NCBI GenBank assembly: GCA_902761345.1
Contig: CACWKD010000009.1
Coordinates: 1 to 48,367 of the forward strand
Origin: an uncultured Ruminococcus sp.
GTDB lineage: Bacteria > Bacillota > Clostridia > Oscillospirales > Acutalibacteraceae
Direction: 5' to 3'
Length of the DNA: 48,367 nt
A program made the translations under genes and the position numbers. The notes beneath the pieces are model-generated. The model saw only the letters and a program-made list of their open reading frames with translations, was not told the origin of the DNA and did no database searches. Below, piece by piece: positions 1 to 8,723 of the stretch (positions within the stretch are counted from its first letter, which is position 1; every line of letters begins with the position of its first letter).

Positions 1-2268
1 TACAGCAGATTGATCAATCGTAAAGGAGATAAGCAGAGTTATACAATTCCCGAAGAAATAATTCAGACTGATGTACATTACTTCTTGAAAATCACTGCAA
101 TATCTAAGATAGGCGAGAGCGAACCTGCTGTATATGATTTTTGCGATGCTTCGGAAGTTGAGATTGTAATGACAGCCGACCAGCCGACATATAACAAGAC
201 AGATACTGTTGCGTTTACCGAAACTGTAACAAATATAGGCAGAGTTCAGCTTACAAATGTTACTGTAAATCAGAGCTTATTCGGAAAGTATGATGCAGGT
301 GACACAGAAGTTAAGATAATGGGTACAAAGATGATTATTCCTAAGCTTGATGTTGACGAAAGCTTTACATTTACCTACAATGTTCCTGCTTCTCTTGCCG
401 TTGACAATAAGCTTACAAACAGTGCTGATGTATCGGCAGACCAAAAAGCAACAGATGAATTTGATTTTACCGTTTATATATTAAATCCTGATATAGGACT
501 TGCAAAAACAGTCAGCAGCAATACATTTATGATAGACGATACTATCACATATACAGATACAGTAACTAATACAAGTCCTGCAACGCTTAAAAATATTGTA
601 GTAACAGAGGATAACGAAAACGGTACATTTGTTGGTATTGATGAAGAAGCAGTACAGACAACAGAAAATCCAAATGTTGTTATTATTAAAGAGTTAAAGC
701 CCGGCGAAAGCTATACACTGACCTATACGCTCGCTGCAAAGGATGTTCAGACAGATAAGAAGCATTATGCAGAGGGTTACACATCGGCAGAGGCAGAAGA
801 CGGCTCAAAAGCAGAAACTTCTGTTAAGTACAAGGTATTTACTCCGGAAATCAGATTGTCTGCTCAGACTGAAAAGATCGTATACGGAGCATCGGAGGAT
901 ATAGTTTACACATACATTGTAGAGAACAGCGGCGATTGTGCACTCACTGATGTTAAATTAACTCATTCGATTAGCGGCGGTACTTTTACAGAGAATAAAT
1001 ATGGCAGTGTAAACAGTGACGGTGATTTTATAATTCCCGAGCTTAAGGTAAGAGAAAGAGCAGTTATTACTTATACTATCAGTGCAAATGACGCTGCTAA
1101 AAACAGAAATAAAGTTGTAAATACAATTGAAGTTTCAGCTGCTGAAAATACAGAGGATTCGGCTGAGCTTTCCGTACAGGTAAGCCACTATGGTATTAAA
1201 GTAGAAAACAGTGTAGAGAGCCGTGTTTATTCGGCAGGAGATGAGATAAAGTTTACAAAGACTGTAACAAACACAGGTGATTGGGAACTTACCAATATAA
1301 AGGTTGAGGAGAATATACCGGGTACATTTATTCTTAACGATGGTGCGGCAATACTCGATGGTAATGTTGTAATATCTTCACTCCAGCCGGGTGAAAGCTA
1401 CGAATACAGCTATATTGTAACAGCAGATAAGAACACGATCGTTGACAATGCGGTTGAGAATACTGTTACTGTTACTGTTACGGCTAAGGAAGATGTTTCC
1501 GATAGTGATACGAAGTCGGTAGCAGTTGAAAACTATGTCGAAGATACAGATGAGAATACCGATATTGACACAGAAACAAATACAGACACAGATACATCTG
1601 TAACAACAGACTCTGAAACAACAACTGATACAACAGGTAAGACAGATTCTGAGACAACAACCACCGATACAACAGGTAAGACAGATTCTGAGACAACAAC
1701 CACCGATACAACAGGTAAGACAGATTCTGAGACAACCACCGATACAACAGGTAAGACAGATTCTGAGACAACAACCGACACAACAGGTAAAACAGATTCC
1801 GAGACAACAACCACCGACACAACAGGTAAGACAGATTCTGAAACAACAACCACCGACACAACAGGTAAGACAGATTCTGAGACAACAACCGACACAACAG
1901 GTAAAACAGATTCTGAGACAACAACCGACACAACAGGCAAGACGGATTCCGAAACAACAACCGACACAACAGGTAAAACAGATTCGGAAACAGAAACAGA
2001 CACAACAGGCAAGACAGATTCGGAAACAGAAACCGACACAACAGATACAGAATCACCGGATCAGCCGGGTACATCTGATACTGACTCTAAGGATACGCCT
2101 GACCCGGTTAAGGATAATATTTTAGGAGATATAAACGGTGACGGAAAGGTAACAGCAGCAGACAGTATGCGTGTACAGAGAGCCGTTATTAATCTTTTAA
2201 AGTTGACTGATGAACAAAAATTACTTGCTGATGTAAACGGTGACGGAATATCGGTTAAGATTAAATGA
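1..2268 (+). CDS. Repeat-domain surface/secreted protein with Thr-rich linker and truncated dockerin (C-terminal part)
   Basis: The reading frame is open from base 1, so the N-terminus lies outside the window. The first ~50 codons look like the end of a fibronectin-III-type domain. Four DUF11-like beta-sandwich repeats of about 110-120 residues follow, starting near bases 157, 484, 841 and 1190. Each has an 'NTG/TNT' strand and a 'LxPGESYxxxY' strand near its end. A Thr/Asp/Ser linker covers about 1535-2095. A dockerin begins near 2125 with a good first calcium loop (DINGDGKVTAAD), but the second loop stops after DVNGDG, a few residues before the stop codon. Dockerins bind cohesins on scaffold proteins, so this is probably an exported adhesin-like protein. 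It is collinear with the protein at 45700-48367. Function beyond surface display is unknown. Confidence 0.85.
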   Translation, partial: YSRLINRKGDKQSYTIPEEIIQTDVHYFLKITAISKIGESEPAVYDFCDASEVEIVMTADQPTYNKTDTVAFTETVTNIGRVQLTNVTVNQSLFGKYDAGDTEVKIMGTKMIIPKLDVDESFTFTYNVPASLAVDNKLTNSADVSADQKATDEFDFTVYILNPDIGLAKTVSSNTFMIDDTITYTDTVTNTSPATLKNIVVTEDNENGTFVGIDEEAVQTTENPNVVIIKELKPGESYTLTYTLAAKDVQTDKKHYAEGYTSAEAEDGSKAETSVKYKVFTPEIRLSAQTEKIVYGASEDIVYTYIVENSGDCALTDVKLTHSISGGTFTENKYGSVNSDGDFIIPELKVRERAVITYTISANDAAKNRNKVVNTIEVSAAENTEDSAELSVQVSHYGIKVENSVESRVYSAGDEIKFTKTVTNTGDWELTNIKVEENIPGTFILNDGAAILDGNVVISSLQPGESYEYSYIVTADKNTIVDNAVENTVTVTVTAKEDVSDSDTKSVAVENYVEDTDENTDIDTETNTDTDTSVTTDSETTTDTTGKTDSETTTTDTTGKTDSETTTTDTTGKTDSETTTDTTGKTDSETTTDTTGKTDSETTTTDTTGKTDSETTTTDTTGKTDSETTTDTTGKTDSETTTDTTGKTDSETTTDTTGKTDSETETDTTGKTDSETETDTTDTESPDQPGTSDTDSKDTPDPVKDNILGDINGDGKVTAADSMRVQRAVINLLKLTDEQKLLADVNGDGISVKIK
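1609..2046 (+). repeat. Tandem 36/39-bp repeat coding a TGKTDSET-type linker
   Basis: About twelve tandem units encode variations on DTTGKTDSETTT. Units are either 12 or 13 residues, depending on whether a TTT or TTTT run precedes the Asp. The order of lengths is itself patterned (two long, two short, two long, then short), which suggests a duplicated block. The last two units change to SETETD. Such near-identical coding repeats can gain or lose units by slippage or recombination. Long antisense frames here are a by-product of the repeat. Confidence 0.9.
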
Positions 2269-2281
2269 GCAAAAATAAATA

Positions 2282-2335
2282 ACTCAAGAGCCGCTAAATT
2301 GGAGAGTTCCGATTTAGCGGCTCATCTGTTTGAGT
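2282..2335 (+). terminator. Hairpin after the dockerin protein gene
   Basis: A perfect 12-bp stem, GAGCCGCTAAAT (2288-2299) with ATTTAGCGGCTC (2312-2323), encloses an inner GGA/TCC stem. ACTCAA/TTGAGT arms flank it. No T-run follows, so it may act as a weak or factor-assisted terminator, or as an RNA-stabilising hairpin. Confidence 0.55.
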
Positions 2336-2474
2336 GCTAATGAGTAGAGATATGGTAATAATAAATCAATAATTAATAATATATTCTAAGATTTTAAATA
2401 AAAAATTAAGCTTTTTATGTATAATTATAATGTAGACAGTAACAAGTATAAATGCAGATTGAAAGGGTGATATT

Positions 2475-3158
2475 ATGAAGCTTTTGCTGGCTGAGGACGA
2501 AAAACGTATGGCACAGGCACTGATGCAGCTGTTAAGGCTTGAAAATTATATAGTAGATTGGGTAGCAGACGGAGAAGAGGCACTCGCAGCGATAGAGTGC
2601 AGCGAGTATGATGTGATAGTTCTTGATGTTATGTTGCCTAATGTGTCGGGATTTGAGATAGCAGCTGCTGCAAGAAAGAAAGGACTTTCTACCCCGATAT
2701 TAATGCTTACGGCAAAAAGCGAGCTTGACGATAAAGTAAAAGGACTGGACAGCGGTGCAGACGATTACCTTACAAAACCATTTATGACAAAGGAGCTGCT
2801 TGCAAGGCTAAGGGCATTAACAAGGAGAAATGCAAAAGGTGCAGACGGAATAATGAATTATGGGGATATCAGTCTTGATACAAATAAGTACATAGTATTG
2901 TGCAAAACAACTGGTCAAAATGTAAGATTGAGTGAAAAAGAGTTCAAGATTCTTGAATACCTTATTGCAAATAAAGGTATGATACTCACAAGGGAACAGT
3001 TTGCAGTAAGGCTGTGGGGATTTGAGAGTGAAGCAGAGTATAATAATGTAGAGGTGTATATGTCGTTTACAAGAAAAAAACTGAAATTTATAGGTGCAAA
3101 AACTCAGATAAAATCGGTAAGAAAAATAGGATATGAACTGAGGTATGACGATGTTTAA
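2475..3158 (+). CDS. OmpR/PhoB-family response regulator
   Basis: This is a DNA-binding regulator of a two-component system, 227 residues, the usual length. The receiver domain (about 1-115) has the acidic pair E7/D8, the phospho-accepting D51 in VIVLDVMLP, T79 and K101 in LTKPF. A winged-helix DNA-binding domain fills about 125-225. The start follows a GAAAGGGTGA ribosome binding site. It overlaps the sensor kinase gene by 14 bp, so the two are translationally coupled. Two overlapping TATAAT hexamers at 2420-2431 are possible -10 elements without a good -35. The target genes cannot be read from the sequence; the carboxypeptidase next door would fit a cell-envelope role, but that is inference. 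Confidence 0.93.
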   Translation: MKLLLAEDEKRMAQALMQLLRLENYIVDWVADGEEALAAIECSEYDVIVLDVMLPNVSGFEIAAAARKKGLSTPILMLTAKSELDDKVKGLDSGADDYLTKPFMTKELLARLRALTRRNAKGADGIMNYGDISLDTNKYIVLCKTTGQNVRLSEKEFKILEYLIANKGMILTREQFAVRLWGFESEAEYNNVEVYMSFTRKKLKFIGAKTQIKSVRKIGYELRYDDV

Positions 3159-4431
3159 GCGTTCGAGATTTAAAATAATCCTGCTTGTAATAGGTTCTGT
3201 GCTTCTGTTGTTTATAAGCTTGATAGGAATAATTTATGCCTCAAGCTATGCTGATATTAATGAACAGAACAGAGAAATGCTTCAAAGTTATGTTGATAGT
3301 TATTCATTGACTGATAAAAACGCAAAAAAGCAACAGCCGCCGGAGAAGAAGCATACTAATGATATGCCTCCGTATAAGGAAGACGAAAACCCTCGTAATA
3401 AAGAGGAAGAGCCTCCTCCACGACAGGAACTATACAGGCACATAGATTTTTACAGTGTTGCCTATGATAATAACGGCAATGTTCTGAAAATAGACAATTC
3501 TCAGTCCAAAGTTATAGATGAGGAGGCAGTAATAAATATTGCCGAAACATTCAGGCTGTCGGAAGATGAGTTTGGCAGAAGCGACAGCTTTATTTATCTT
3601 AATGCAAGTCGTGAGGGATATAATCTTACAGTATTTATGGATAATACACTTACAAAAAATAATATGAGAACACTGATGAAAAACACCTTTACATACAGTA
3701 TAGTTTGTATAGCTGTAATTGTAGTTTTATCAACTTTTTTATCATATAGGATAGTAGCGCCACTTGAAGTAAGCTATACAAAGCAAAAGCAGTTTATATC
3801 AGATGCAGGACACGAATTAAAAACTCCGGTATCTGTAATAAGTGCGAATGCTGAATTACTGGAGCGTGAGATAGGAAGTGATAATGTTTGGCTGAGCAAT
3901 ATTGTTTATGAAAATGAAAAAATGAGCGTACTGATTTCTCAGCTATTGGAGCTTTCACGAACAGAGAGGGTGGTACAGCAATTTGAACAGTTTAATATGA
4001 GCCGCACTGTTATGGGTGAAATACTGGCTTTTGAGAGTATAGCGTATGAAAAGAACTTAACTCTTGAAAGCGATGTTGAAGATAACATAATGATAACGGG
4101 CAGCAGTAAGGGAATAGCACAGCTTACAGGTATATTGCTTGACAATGCAGTAAGCCATTGTACAGAGGGCGGAAATATCAGTCTTACTTTGAAAGAGAAG
4201 AAGAAAAGTGTTGTTTTAACTGTAATTAACGACGGAAATCCTATACCTCCCGAACATATAGATAAAATTTTTGACAGGTTTTATCGTGCAGACCCTGCAA
4301 GAGGTGATGATAATCATTATGGACTTGGATTATCAATAGCAAAAGCGGTAGTTACATCACATAAGGGTAAAATAGATGTGCGTTGTTTTGACGGTAAGGT
4401 TGAATTTACGGTTCAAATGCCGCTTGGATAA
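3145..4431 (+). CDS. Membrane sensor histidine kinase
   Basis: Partner kinase of the preceding response regulator, 428 residues. A membrane segment at about 9-32 and a second at about 180-205 bracket an extracytoplasmic sensor region. That region begins with an unusual Pro/Glu/Lys-rich stretch (about 53-90). The dimerisation/phospho-acceptor box has H223 in DAGHELKTP. The ATP-binding domain shows an N box (LLDNAVSHC), a DRFYR F box and a G2 box (HYGLGLSIA). It autophosphorylates and passes phosphate to D51 of the regulator. No recognisable ligand domain is visible, so the signal is unknown. Confidence 0.92.
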   Translation: MTMFKRSRFKIILLVIGSVLLLFISLIGIIYASSYADINEQNREMLQSYVDSYSLTDKNAKKQQPPEKKHTNDMPPYKEDENPRNKEEEPPPRQELYRHIDFYSVAYDNNGNVLKIDNSQSKVIDEEAVINIAETFRLSEDEFGRSDSFIYLNASREGYNLTVFMDNTLTKNNMRTLMKNTFTYSIVCIAVIVVLSTFLSYRIVAPLEVSYTKQKQFISDAGHELKTPVSVISANAELLEREIGSDNVWLSNIVYENEKMSVLISQLLELSRTERVVQQFEQFNMSRTVMGEILAFESIAYEKNLTLESDVEDNIMITGSSKGIAQLTGILLDNAVSHCTEGGNISLTLKEKKKSVVLTVINDGNPIPPEHIDKIFDRFYRADPARGDDNHYGLGLSIAKAVVTSHKGKIDVRCFDGKVEFTVQMPLG

Positions 4432-4460
4432 TAATATACAATAAAATAGTTCTTAAAATT

Positions 4461-4497
4461 ACACCTCCGTCATATAAATAATAAAAAACGGAGGTGT
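4461..4497 (+). promoter_or_regulatory. Hairpin sequestering the ribosome binding site of the carboxypeptidase gene
   Basis: A perfect 10-bp inverted repeat, ACACCTCCGT (4461-4470) and ACGGAGGTGT (4488-4497), has a 17-nt AT-only-rich loop. The right arm contains the complete Shine-Dalgarno GGAGGT (4490-4495), six bases before the ATG at 4502. If the RNA folds this way, initiation would be blocked until the stem opens. It could instead be a T-less terminator of the upstream operon. Confidence 0.7.
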
Positions 4498-4501
4498 ATT
4501 T

Positions 4502-5644
4502 ATGTTAAAAAAGGGTTTAGCCTTGTTGATTTCTATTGTATTTCTTATGTCTAATATTCCTGTTGCAGCTTATGCAGAAGAAGCCGTAGAGGTTACAGCC
4601 CCATCAGCACTTTTAATGGATTATGATACGGGAAAAGTACTCTACGAAAAAAATAGTCATGAAGTAAGGGCGTGTGCTTCGATAACTAAGATTATGACCT
4701 TGTGCCTTATATTTGAGGCGATTGACGCAGGAAAAATAGACTACGATACAATAGTTACAGCTTCACCTATTGCGGCATCGATTGGCGGATCGGATATATG
4801 GCTCGTTGAGGGCGAGCAAATGAGCGTGAACGACCTTATAAAAGCAATAGTTGTAGCTTCTGCAAACGATGCTGCTGTCGCTATGGCAGAGTATATAAGC
4901 GGCAGTGAAAAGGCATTTGTTGAGCAGATGAACAAGAAAGCACAAACGCTTGGAATGAAAGATACGGTGTTTAAAAACTGTAACGGACTTGACGAGGAGG
5001 GACACTTAACCAGTGCTTATGATGTTGCACTGATGTCACGGGAACTGATGAAGCACAGCGAGGTGTATAATTATACTTCGATATGGCTTGATTATCTGAG
5101 AGACGGTGCGACGCAGATAGTCAATACAAATAAACTTCTAAAAACATACGATGGAATAACCGGATTAAAAACAGGAACAACCAGTCAGGCAGGAGCTTGT
5201 ATTTCGGCAACAGCACAAAGAGATGGAATGAATTTAATTGCAGTAATACTTGGGGCAGAGAATACAGCGGATAGATTTACAGATGCGGCTTCACTTTTGA
5301 ATTATGGTTTTGCAAACTATACTTCTGTTACTCCTCCCGAACCCGAGAAAGATGTAACGTATATAGATATATCAAAAGGTATGGAGAGTAAGGCGGCTGT
5401 GAAACCCGATATTAACGGAAAGTTTCTTATGGAAAAGGGTATGCAGGATAGTATATCCTCTGAAATAAAGCTGAAAGAGGAGGTTGAAGCACCTGTTTCA
5501 AAAGGACAGGAGGTAGGAAGAGTAACATATAAATGCGGAGATAACGTACTTGGTGAATTTCCGATAATATCATTGGAGAATATTGAGCGAATAAACTTTA
5601 CAGGCGTTCTGAAAATAGCGATAAGTACATTTCTTTCATCGTAA
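4502..5644 (+). CDS. Serine-type D-Ala-D-Ala carboxypeptidase (PBP5/DacF family)
   Basis: Removes the terminal D-Ala from peptidoglycan pentapeptides on the outside of the membrane. The 380-residue protein has a signal peptide (about 1-25, cleavage after AYA). All three active-site motifs of the SxxK acyltransferase family are present: S60-x-x-K63 (SITK), S120-A-N122 and K223-T-G225. A C-terminal beta domain (about 275-370) and a hydrophobic, amphipathic tail (LKIAISTFLSS) that would anchor it to the membrane match the family. Its ribosome binding site is buried in a hairpin. It follows the two-component genes by 70 bp. Confidence 0.93.
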   Translation: MLKKGLALLISIVFLMSNIPVAAYAEEAVEVTAPSALLMDYDTGKVLYEKNSHEVRACASITKIMTLCLIFEAIDAGKIDYDTIVTASPIAASIGGSDIWLVEGEQMSVNDLIKAIVVASANDAAVAMAEYISGSEKAFVEQMNKKAQTLGMKDTVFKNCNGLDEEGHLTSAYDVALMSRELMKHSEVYNYTSIWLDYLRDGATQIVNTNKLLKTYDGITGLKTGTTSQAGACISATAQRDGMNLIAVILGAENTADRFTDAASLLNYGFANYTSVTPPEPEKDVTYIDISKGMESKAAVKPDINGKFLMEKGMQDSISSEIKLKEEVEAPVSKGQEVGRVTYKCGDNVLGEFPIISLENIERINFTGVLKIAISTFLSS

Positions 5645-5838
5645 AAAAAGAATACAAAAAATCATAAAATGTTACACAATATATCAACAATGTTTCAAAT
5701 AACATTCATTTTATTGACGAAATAGAACTAAAAATAGCAAATTATTAATTTTTTATCAAAAAAGTGAAAAATCACTTGAAATACACCTTCGGATATTGTA
5801 CAATATAATCATAGCTGTACATAAGGAGGAACTATTAT

Positions 5839-7176
5839 ATGTCCACAAGTTTAACGGATAAATATTTATCGGGTTTTATGAGTAATGAGGAGCTTGATTA
5901 TATTGCACCTCAGGTCAAAGCAGCACATGATGCTCTCCACAGCGGCACAGGTGCAGGTAACGATTTTATCGGTTGGCTCACACTCCCGACAGATTACGAT
6001 AAAGAGGAGTTTGCAAGAATTAAAGCAGCAGCCGAGAGAATTAAGAAAAATACAGATGTGTTTGTAGTAATAGGTATCGGCGGTTCTTATCTTGGTGCAA
6101 GAGCAGCAATAGAGTTCTTGAAGTCACCAAACTACAATGCTTTGAAGAAAGATACGCCTGATATTTATTACACAGGCAACAGCATTAGTTCAACTGCACT
6201 TGCCGAGCTTCTTGAGATCTGTGAGGGCAGAGATGTGTCTATCAATATGATCTCAAAGTCAGGTACTACAACAGAACCTGCAATTGCTTTCAGAGTATTC
6301 AGAAAGCTTCTTGAGGAGAAGTATGGCAAAGAGGGTGCAAAAGAGAGAATATTCTGCACAACAGATAAAGAAAAGGGAACATTAAAGCAGCTTGCAGATA
6401 CAGAGGGTTACGAAACATTTGTTGTTCCAGATGATGTAGGCGGACGTTACTCTGTTCTTACAGCAGTAGGATTGTTGCCGATAGCTGTATCGGGTGCAGA
6501 CCTTGATGCACTTATGGGCGGTGCTGCAAAGGCACAGGCAGAGTTTAACAACCCTGATCTTAAAACAAACGATTGTTACAAGTATGCTGCAATAAGAAAC
6601 GTACTCTATGCAAAGGGTTACACAACAGAGATACTCGTGTCATATGAGCCTGCATTTACGATGATGTCCGAATGGTATAAGCAGCTCTTTGGTGAGAGTG
6701 AGGGTAAGGATAATAAGGGTATATTCCCTGCGTCTGTTACATTCTCGACAGATCTTCATTCAATGGGTCAGTACATTCAGGAGGGCAGAAGAAACCTCTT
6801 TGAAACTGTTGTATCTTTCGACAAACCTAAGAGAGAGATTATGATAGAAACAGACCCCGACAATGTAGATAAGCTCAACTTCTTGTCAGGCAAGGGTATG
6901 TCTTTTGTAAACCGCAAGGCATTCGAGGGAACAATTCTTGCACATAATGACGGCGGAGTTCCGAATGTAGTGCTGAATGTTCCCGAGATGACAGAAGCAG
7001 AGCTTGGTTATCTCATATATTTCTTTGAGAAGGCTTGTGCGATCAGCGGTTATCTGCTTGGAGTAAATCCGTTTAATCAGCCCGGCGTAGAGAGCTATAA
7101 GAAGAATATGTTTGCATTACTCGGCAAGCCGGGTTATGAGGACGCAAAGGCAGCTCTTGAAGCAAGACTTGGTTGA
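5839..7176 (+). CDS. pgi: Glucose-6-phosphate isomerase
   Basis: Interconverts glucose-6-phosphate and fructose-6-phosphate in cytoplasmic glycolysis. At 445 residues it is close to the Bacillus-type enzyme. SIS-domain sugar-phosphate motifs are visible: [21 protein letters not shown], the signature [14 protein letters not shown], and [10 protein letters not shown]. The start follows AAGGAGG. Upstream, TATAAT (5804-5809) is a likely -10, but the TTGAAA at 5776-5781 is 22 bp away, too far for a standard promoter. A 6-bp inverted repeat (5762-5777) and two TGTACA palindromes (5797-5802, 5816-5821) surround it and could be operators. Confidence 0.96.
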   Translation: MSTSLTDKYLSGFMSNEELDYIAPQVKAAHDALHSGTGAGNDFIGWLTLPTDYDKEEFARIKAAAERIKKNTDVFVVIGIGGSYLGARAAIEFLKSPNYNALKKDTPDIYYTGNSISSTALAELLEICEGRDVSINMISKSGTTTEPAIAFRVFRKLLEEKYGKEGAKERIFCTTDKEKGTLKQLADTEGYETFVVPDDVGGRYSVLTAVGLLPIAVSGADLDALMGGAAKAQAEFNNPDLKTNDCYKYAAIRNVLYAKGYTTEILVSYEPAFTMMSEWYKQLFGESEGKDNKGIFPASVTFSTDLHSMGQYIQEGRRNLFETVVSFDKPKREIMIETDPDNVDKLNFLSGKGMSFVNRKAFEGTILAHNDGGVPNVVLNVPEMTEAELGYLIYFFEKACAISGYLLGVNPFNQPGVESYKKNMFALLGKPGYEDAKAALEARLG

Positions 7177-7257
7177 TTGAAGAATTGTATCTGTATCTGA
7201 GATGATACTAATAATTACTAACATATAACGATTTCAAAATTGAAAGGAATGGTAAAA

Positions 7258-7674
7258 ATGGTAACTTTACTTATTGGCAAGAAAGGTTCCGGAAAGACAA
7301 AAAGACTTATTGACGAGGCTAATGCTGCCGTAGCAAGCTCAGATGGCTGCGTAGTAGTTGTAGAGAAGGGTTCAAAGCTTACTTACGATCTCACACATAA
7401 GGCTCGCCTTATTGATTCCGATGCATATAAGATTTCAGGTTATGAGGCTCTTTATGGTTTACTTAGCGGTATTTGTGCAGGAAACTACGATGTAACAGAC
7501 ATCTTTGTAGATTCTACATTTAAGATTGCAGGCAGCAATGGTGACGCACTCAAGGTATTTGTTGATAAACTCAACTTCCTTGCAGATGAGGCAAATACAT
7601 CGATCACACTTTTGATTTCTTCATCTAAAGATGAGCTTCCAACAGACATTAAGGCAACTCTTGAGGAGCTTTAA
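7258..7674 (+). CDS. Small P-loop NTPase-like protein
   Basis: This 138-residue protein begins almost directly with a Walker A motif, GKKGSGKT (residues 7-14). Hydrophobic beta strands follow, ending in a VVVVEKG and a DIFVDSTF strand that resembles a weak Walker B. It is too short for a motor ATPase; similar proteins in Clostridia are sometimes labelled PilT-like on the P-loop alone, which I would not trust. ATG 7258 is chosen over upstream TTG 7240 and ATG 7249 because GAAAGGA (7242-7248) is correctly spaced only from 7258. A strong terminator follows. Function unknown. Confidence 0.8.
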   Translation: MVTLLIGKKGSGKTKRLIDEANAAVASSDGCVVVVEKGSKLTYDLTHKARLIDSDAYKISGYEALYGLLSGICAGNYDVTDIFVDSTFKIAGSNGDALKVFVDKLNFLADEANTSITLLISSSKDELPTDIKATLEEL

Positions 7675-7698
7675 TTCATAACAAGATTGAGTATGTCT

Positions 7699-7736
7699 AT
7701 ACGGGGTAAGAGTTTATATCTTATCCCGTATTTTTT
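7699..7736 (+). terminator. Rho-independent terminator
   Basis: A 13-bp stem with one G-T wobble (7699-7711 with 7719-7731) and a 7-base loop is followed by six T. It closes the small P-loop gene. Confidence 0.9.
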
Positions 7737-7999
7737 GATACACATTGAATTCCTCCAATACATTAATATGAAGTTTTGATAATTCGTTCAGTATTAATAG
7801 ATCAATCTATTAAAATGGTAATGTAATAATGTGATAAAAATATGAAATAATTTTTTGATTTTAATCAACTTTATACTATGTTTACTTATAATCATACTCT
7901 TTTTTTATTTGAAATGTTCAGAATATATGGCTTAAAAATGACTGATACTGTCATATAAAGTAAATAAGTATCTATTTACAGTGTCGATAAAGAAAAATG

Positions 8000-8008
8000 T
8001 GGTATAAT
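8000..8008 (+). promoter_or_regulatory. Extended -10 promoter candidate for spoVG
   Basis: TGGTATAAT is a consensus extended -10 (TGn plus TATAAT). TTTACA at 7975-7980 is 22 bp away, too far for a normal -35, so recognition would rest on the TGn. It is the best promoter-like site before the SpoVG gene. Confidence 0.4.
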
Positions 8009-8198
8009 AAAAAGTAGTTTAAGCTTAATAGTTATATTATATTAATTGCAAAATATGTACATCAATGCTCCTTACACAAAAAATGTTTATGATACATAAA
8101 TAAGGAAAGTAGTTTAGAAATCGGGCTTTAATAATTGATGATATGAAAAACTTATGTTAGAGTTGAATATCACGAATACATTAACTTAAACAAATAGA

Positions 8199-8235
8199 TT
8201 TTAAGCTTTCCGAAGTATATTCCGAAAGCTTAAAA
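8199..8235 (+). other. Strong hairpin in the spoVG leader
   Basis: A perfect 12-bp stem (TTTTAAGCTTTC, 8199-8210, with its complement at 8224-8235) extends by three more pairs past one mismatch. No T-run follows. It lies 88 bases before the SpoVG start and may be an RNA structure in its leader. Confidence 0.5.
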
Positions 8236-8322
8236 TTATCTTTATAGAATTGTGTGTCATTCAGTAAATCAAAATTTGGATTAACTTCTAAGCTTGTAAC
8301 AAATAAAAAAGGAGAGATGTAT

Positions 8323-8688
8323 ATGTTGATAACACATGTAAGAATCAGAACCATCGAAAACAATGGAAAACGTATGGTTGGTGTTGTTAGTCTTACTTTG
8401 GATGATATGATTGTTATCCATGATGTAAAAATACTTATAGGTACGGACGGACTTTTCCTTGCAATGCCGAGCAGAATGAAGAAGAGCGGAACTTTTTCGG
8501 ATATAGTTCATCCTATCAGAAAAGATGTAAGGACAGCTATTGAGAATATTGTATTTGATGGTTACCGCTATATGACAGAAAAAAGTATAACCTCACTTGA
8601 CCTGTATCCTGTAACAGAGAGAACTGATTTAACGGAACAGACATACAGCAATTTTGAGATTCGTGAAGATGAAACATTCACAGAATAA
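8323..8688 (+). CDS. spoVG: SpoVG-family RNA-binding regulator
   Basis: SpoVG proteins are small nucleic-acid-binding regulators, named for a role in spore septation and found widely in Firmicutes. The first ~85 residues match the family: ITHVRIRTIENNGK, VGVVSLTLDDMIVIHDVKI, then GLFLAMPSRMKKSGTF and DIVHPI. The protein is 121 residues, longer than the ~95 of Bacillus, with an acidic C-terminal tail. ATG 8323 is chosen over ATG 8317 because the AAAGGAGA site (8308-8315) has proper spacing only to it. A terminator follows directly. Confidence 0.93.
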   Translation: MLITHVRIRTIENNGKRMVGVVSLTLDDMIVIHDVKILIGTDGLFLAMPSRMKKSGTFSDIVHPIRKDVRTAIENIVFDGYRYMTEKSITSLDLYPVTERTDLTEQTYSNFEIREDETFTE

Positions 8689-8692
8689 ATAA

Positions 8693-8723
8693 AGCCCCCT
8701 CTGCTGAGGGGGTTATTTTTATT
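8693..8723. terminator. Terminator between convergent spoVG and vWA genes
   Basis: CCCCCTC (8695-8701) pairs with GAGGGGG (8706-8712) around a TGCT tetraloop, followed by TTATTTTT. It terminates the SpoVG gene. Its T-tract overlaps the stop codon of the convergent vWA gene. Confidence 0.85.

Larger units (their letters stand above)
7741..8322. other. AT-rich non-coding stretch before spoVG
   Basis: No credible gene is seen in these ~580 bases. They hold an extended -10 promoter candidate (8000-8008), a TTAAGCTTAA palindrome near 8019 and a strong hairpin (8199-8235). The leader to the SpoVG gene would therefore be about 300 bases, unusually long. Confidence 0.6.

Noticed and set aside
1609-2046. 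Possible CRISPR array
   Set aside because: The repeat is directly tandem without unique spacers and is in frame within a protein gene.
1484-2074. Two long minus-strand frames across the Thr-rich repeats
   Set aside because: They are periodic translations of the tandem repeat on the wrong strand (monotonous Leu/Cys or Val/Ser), with no ribosome binding site.
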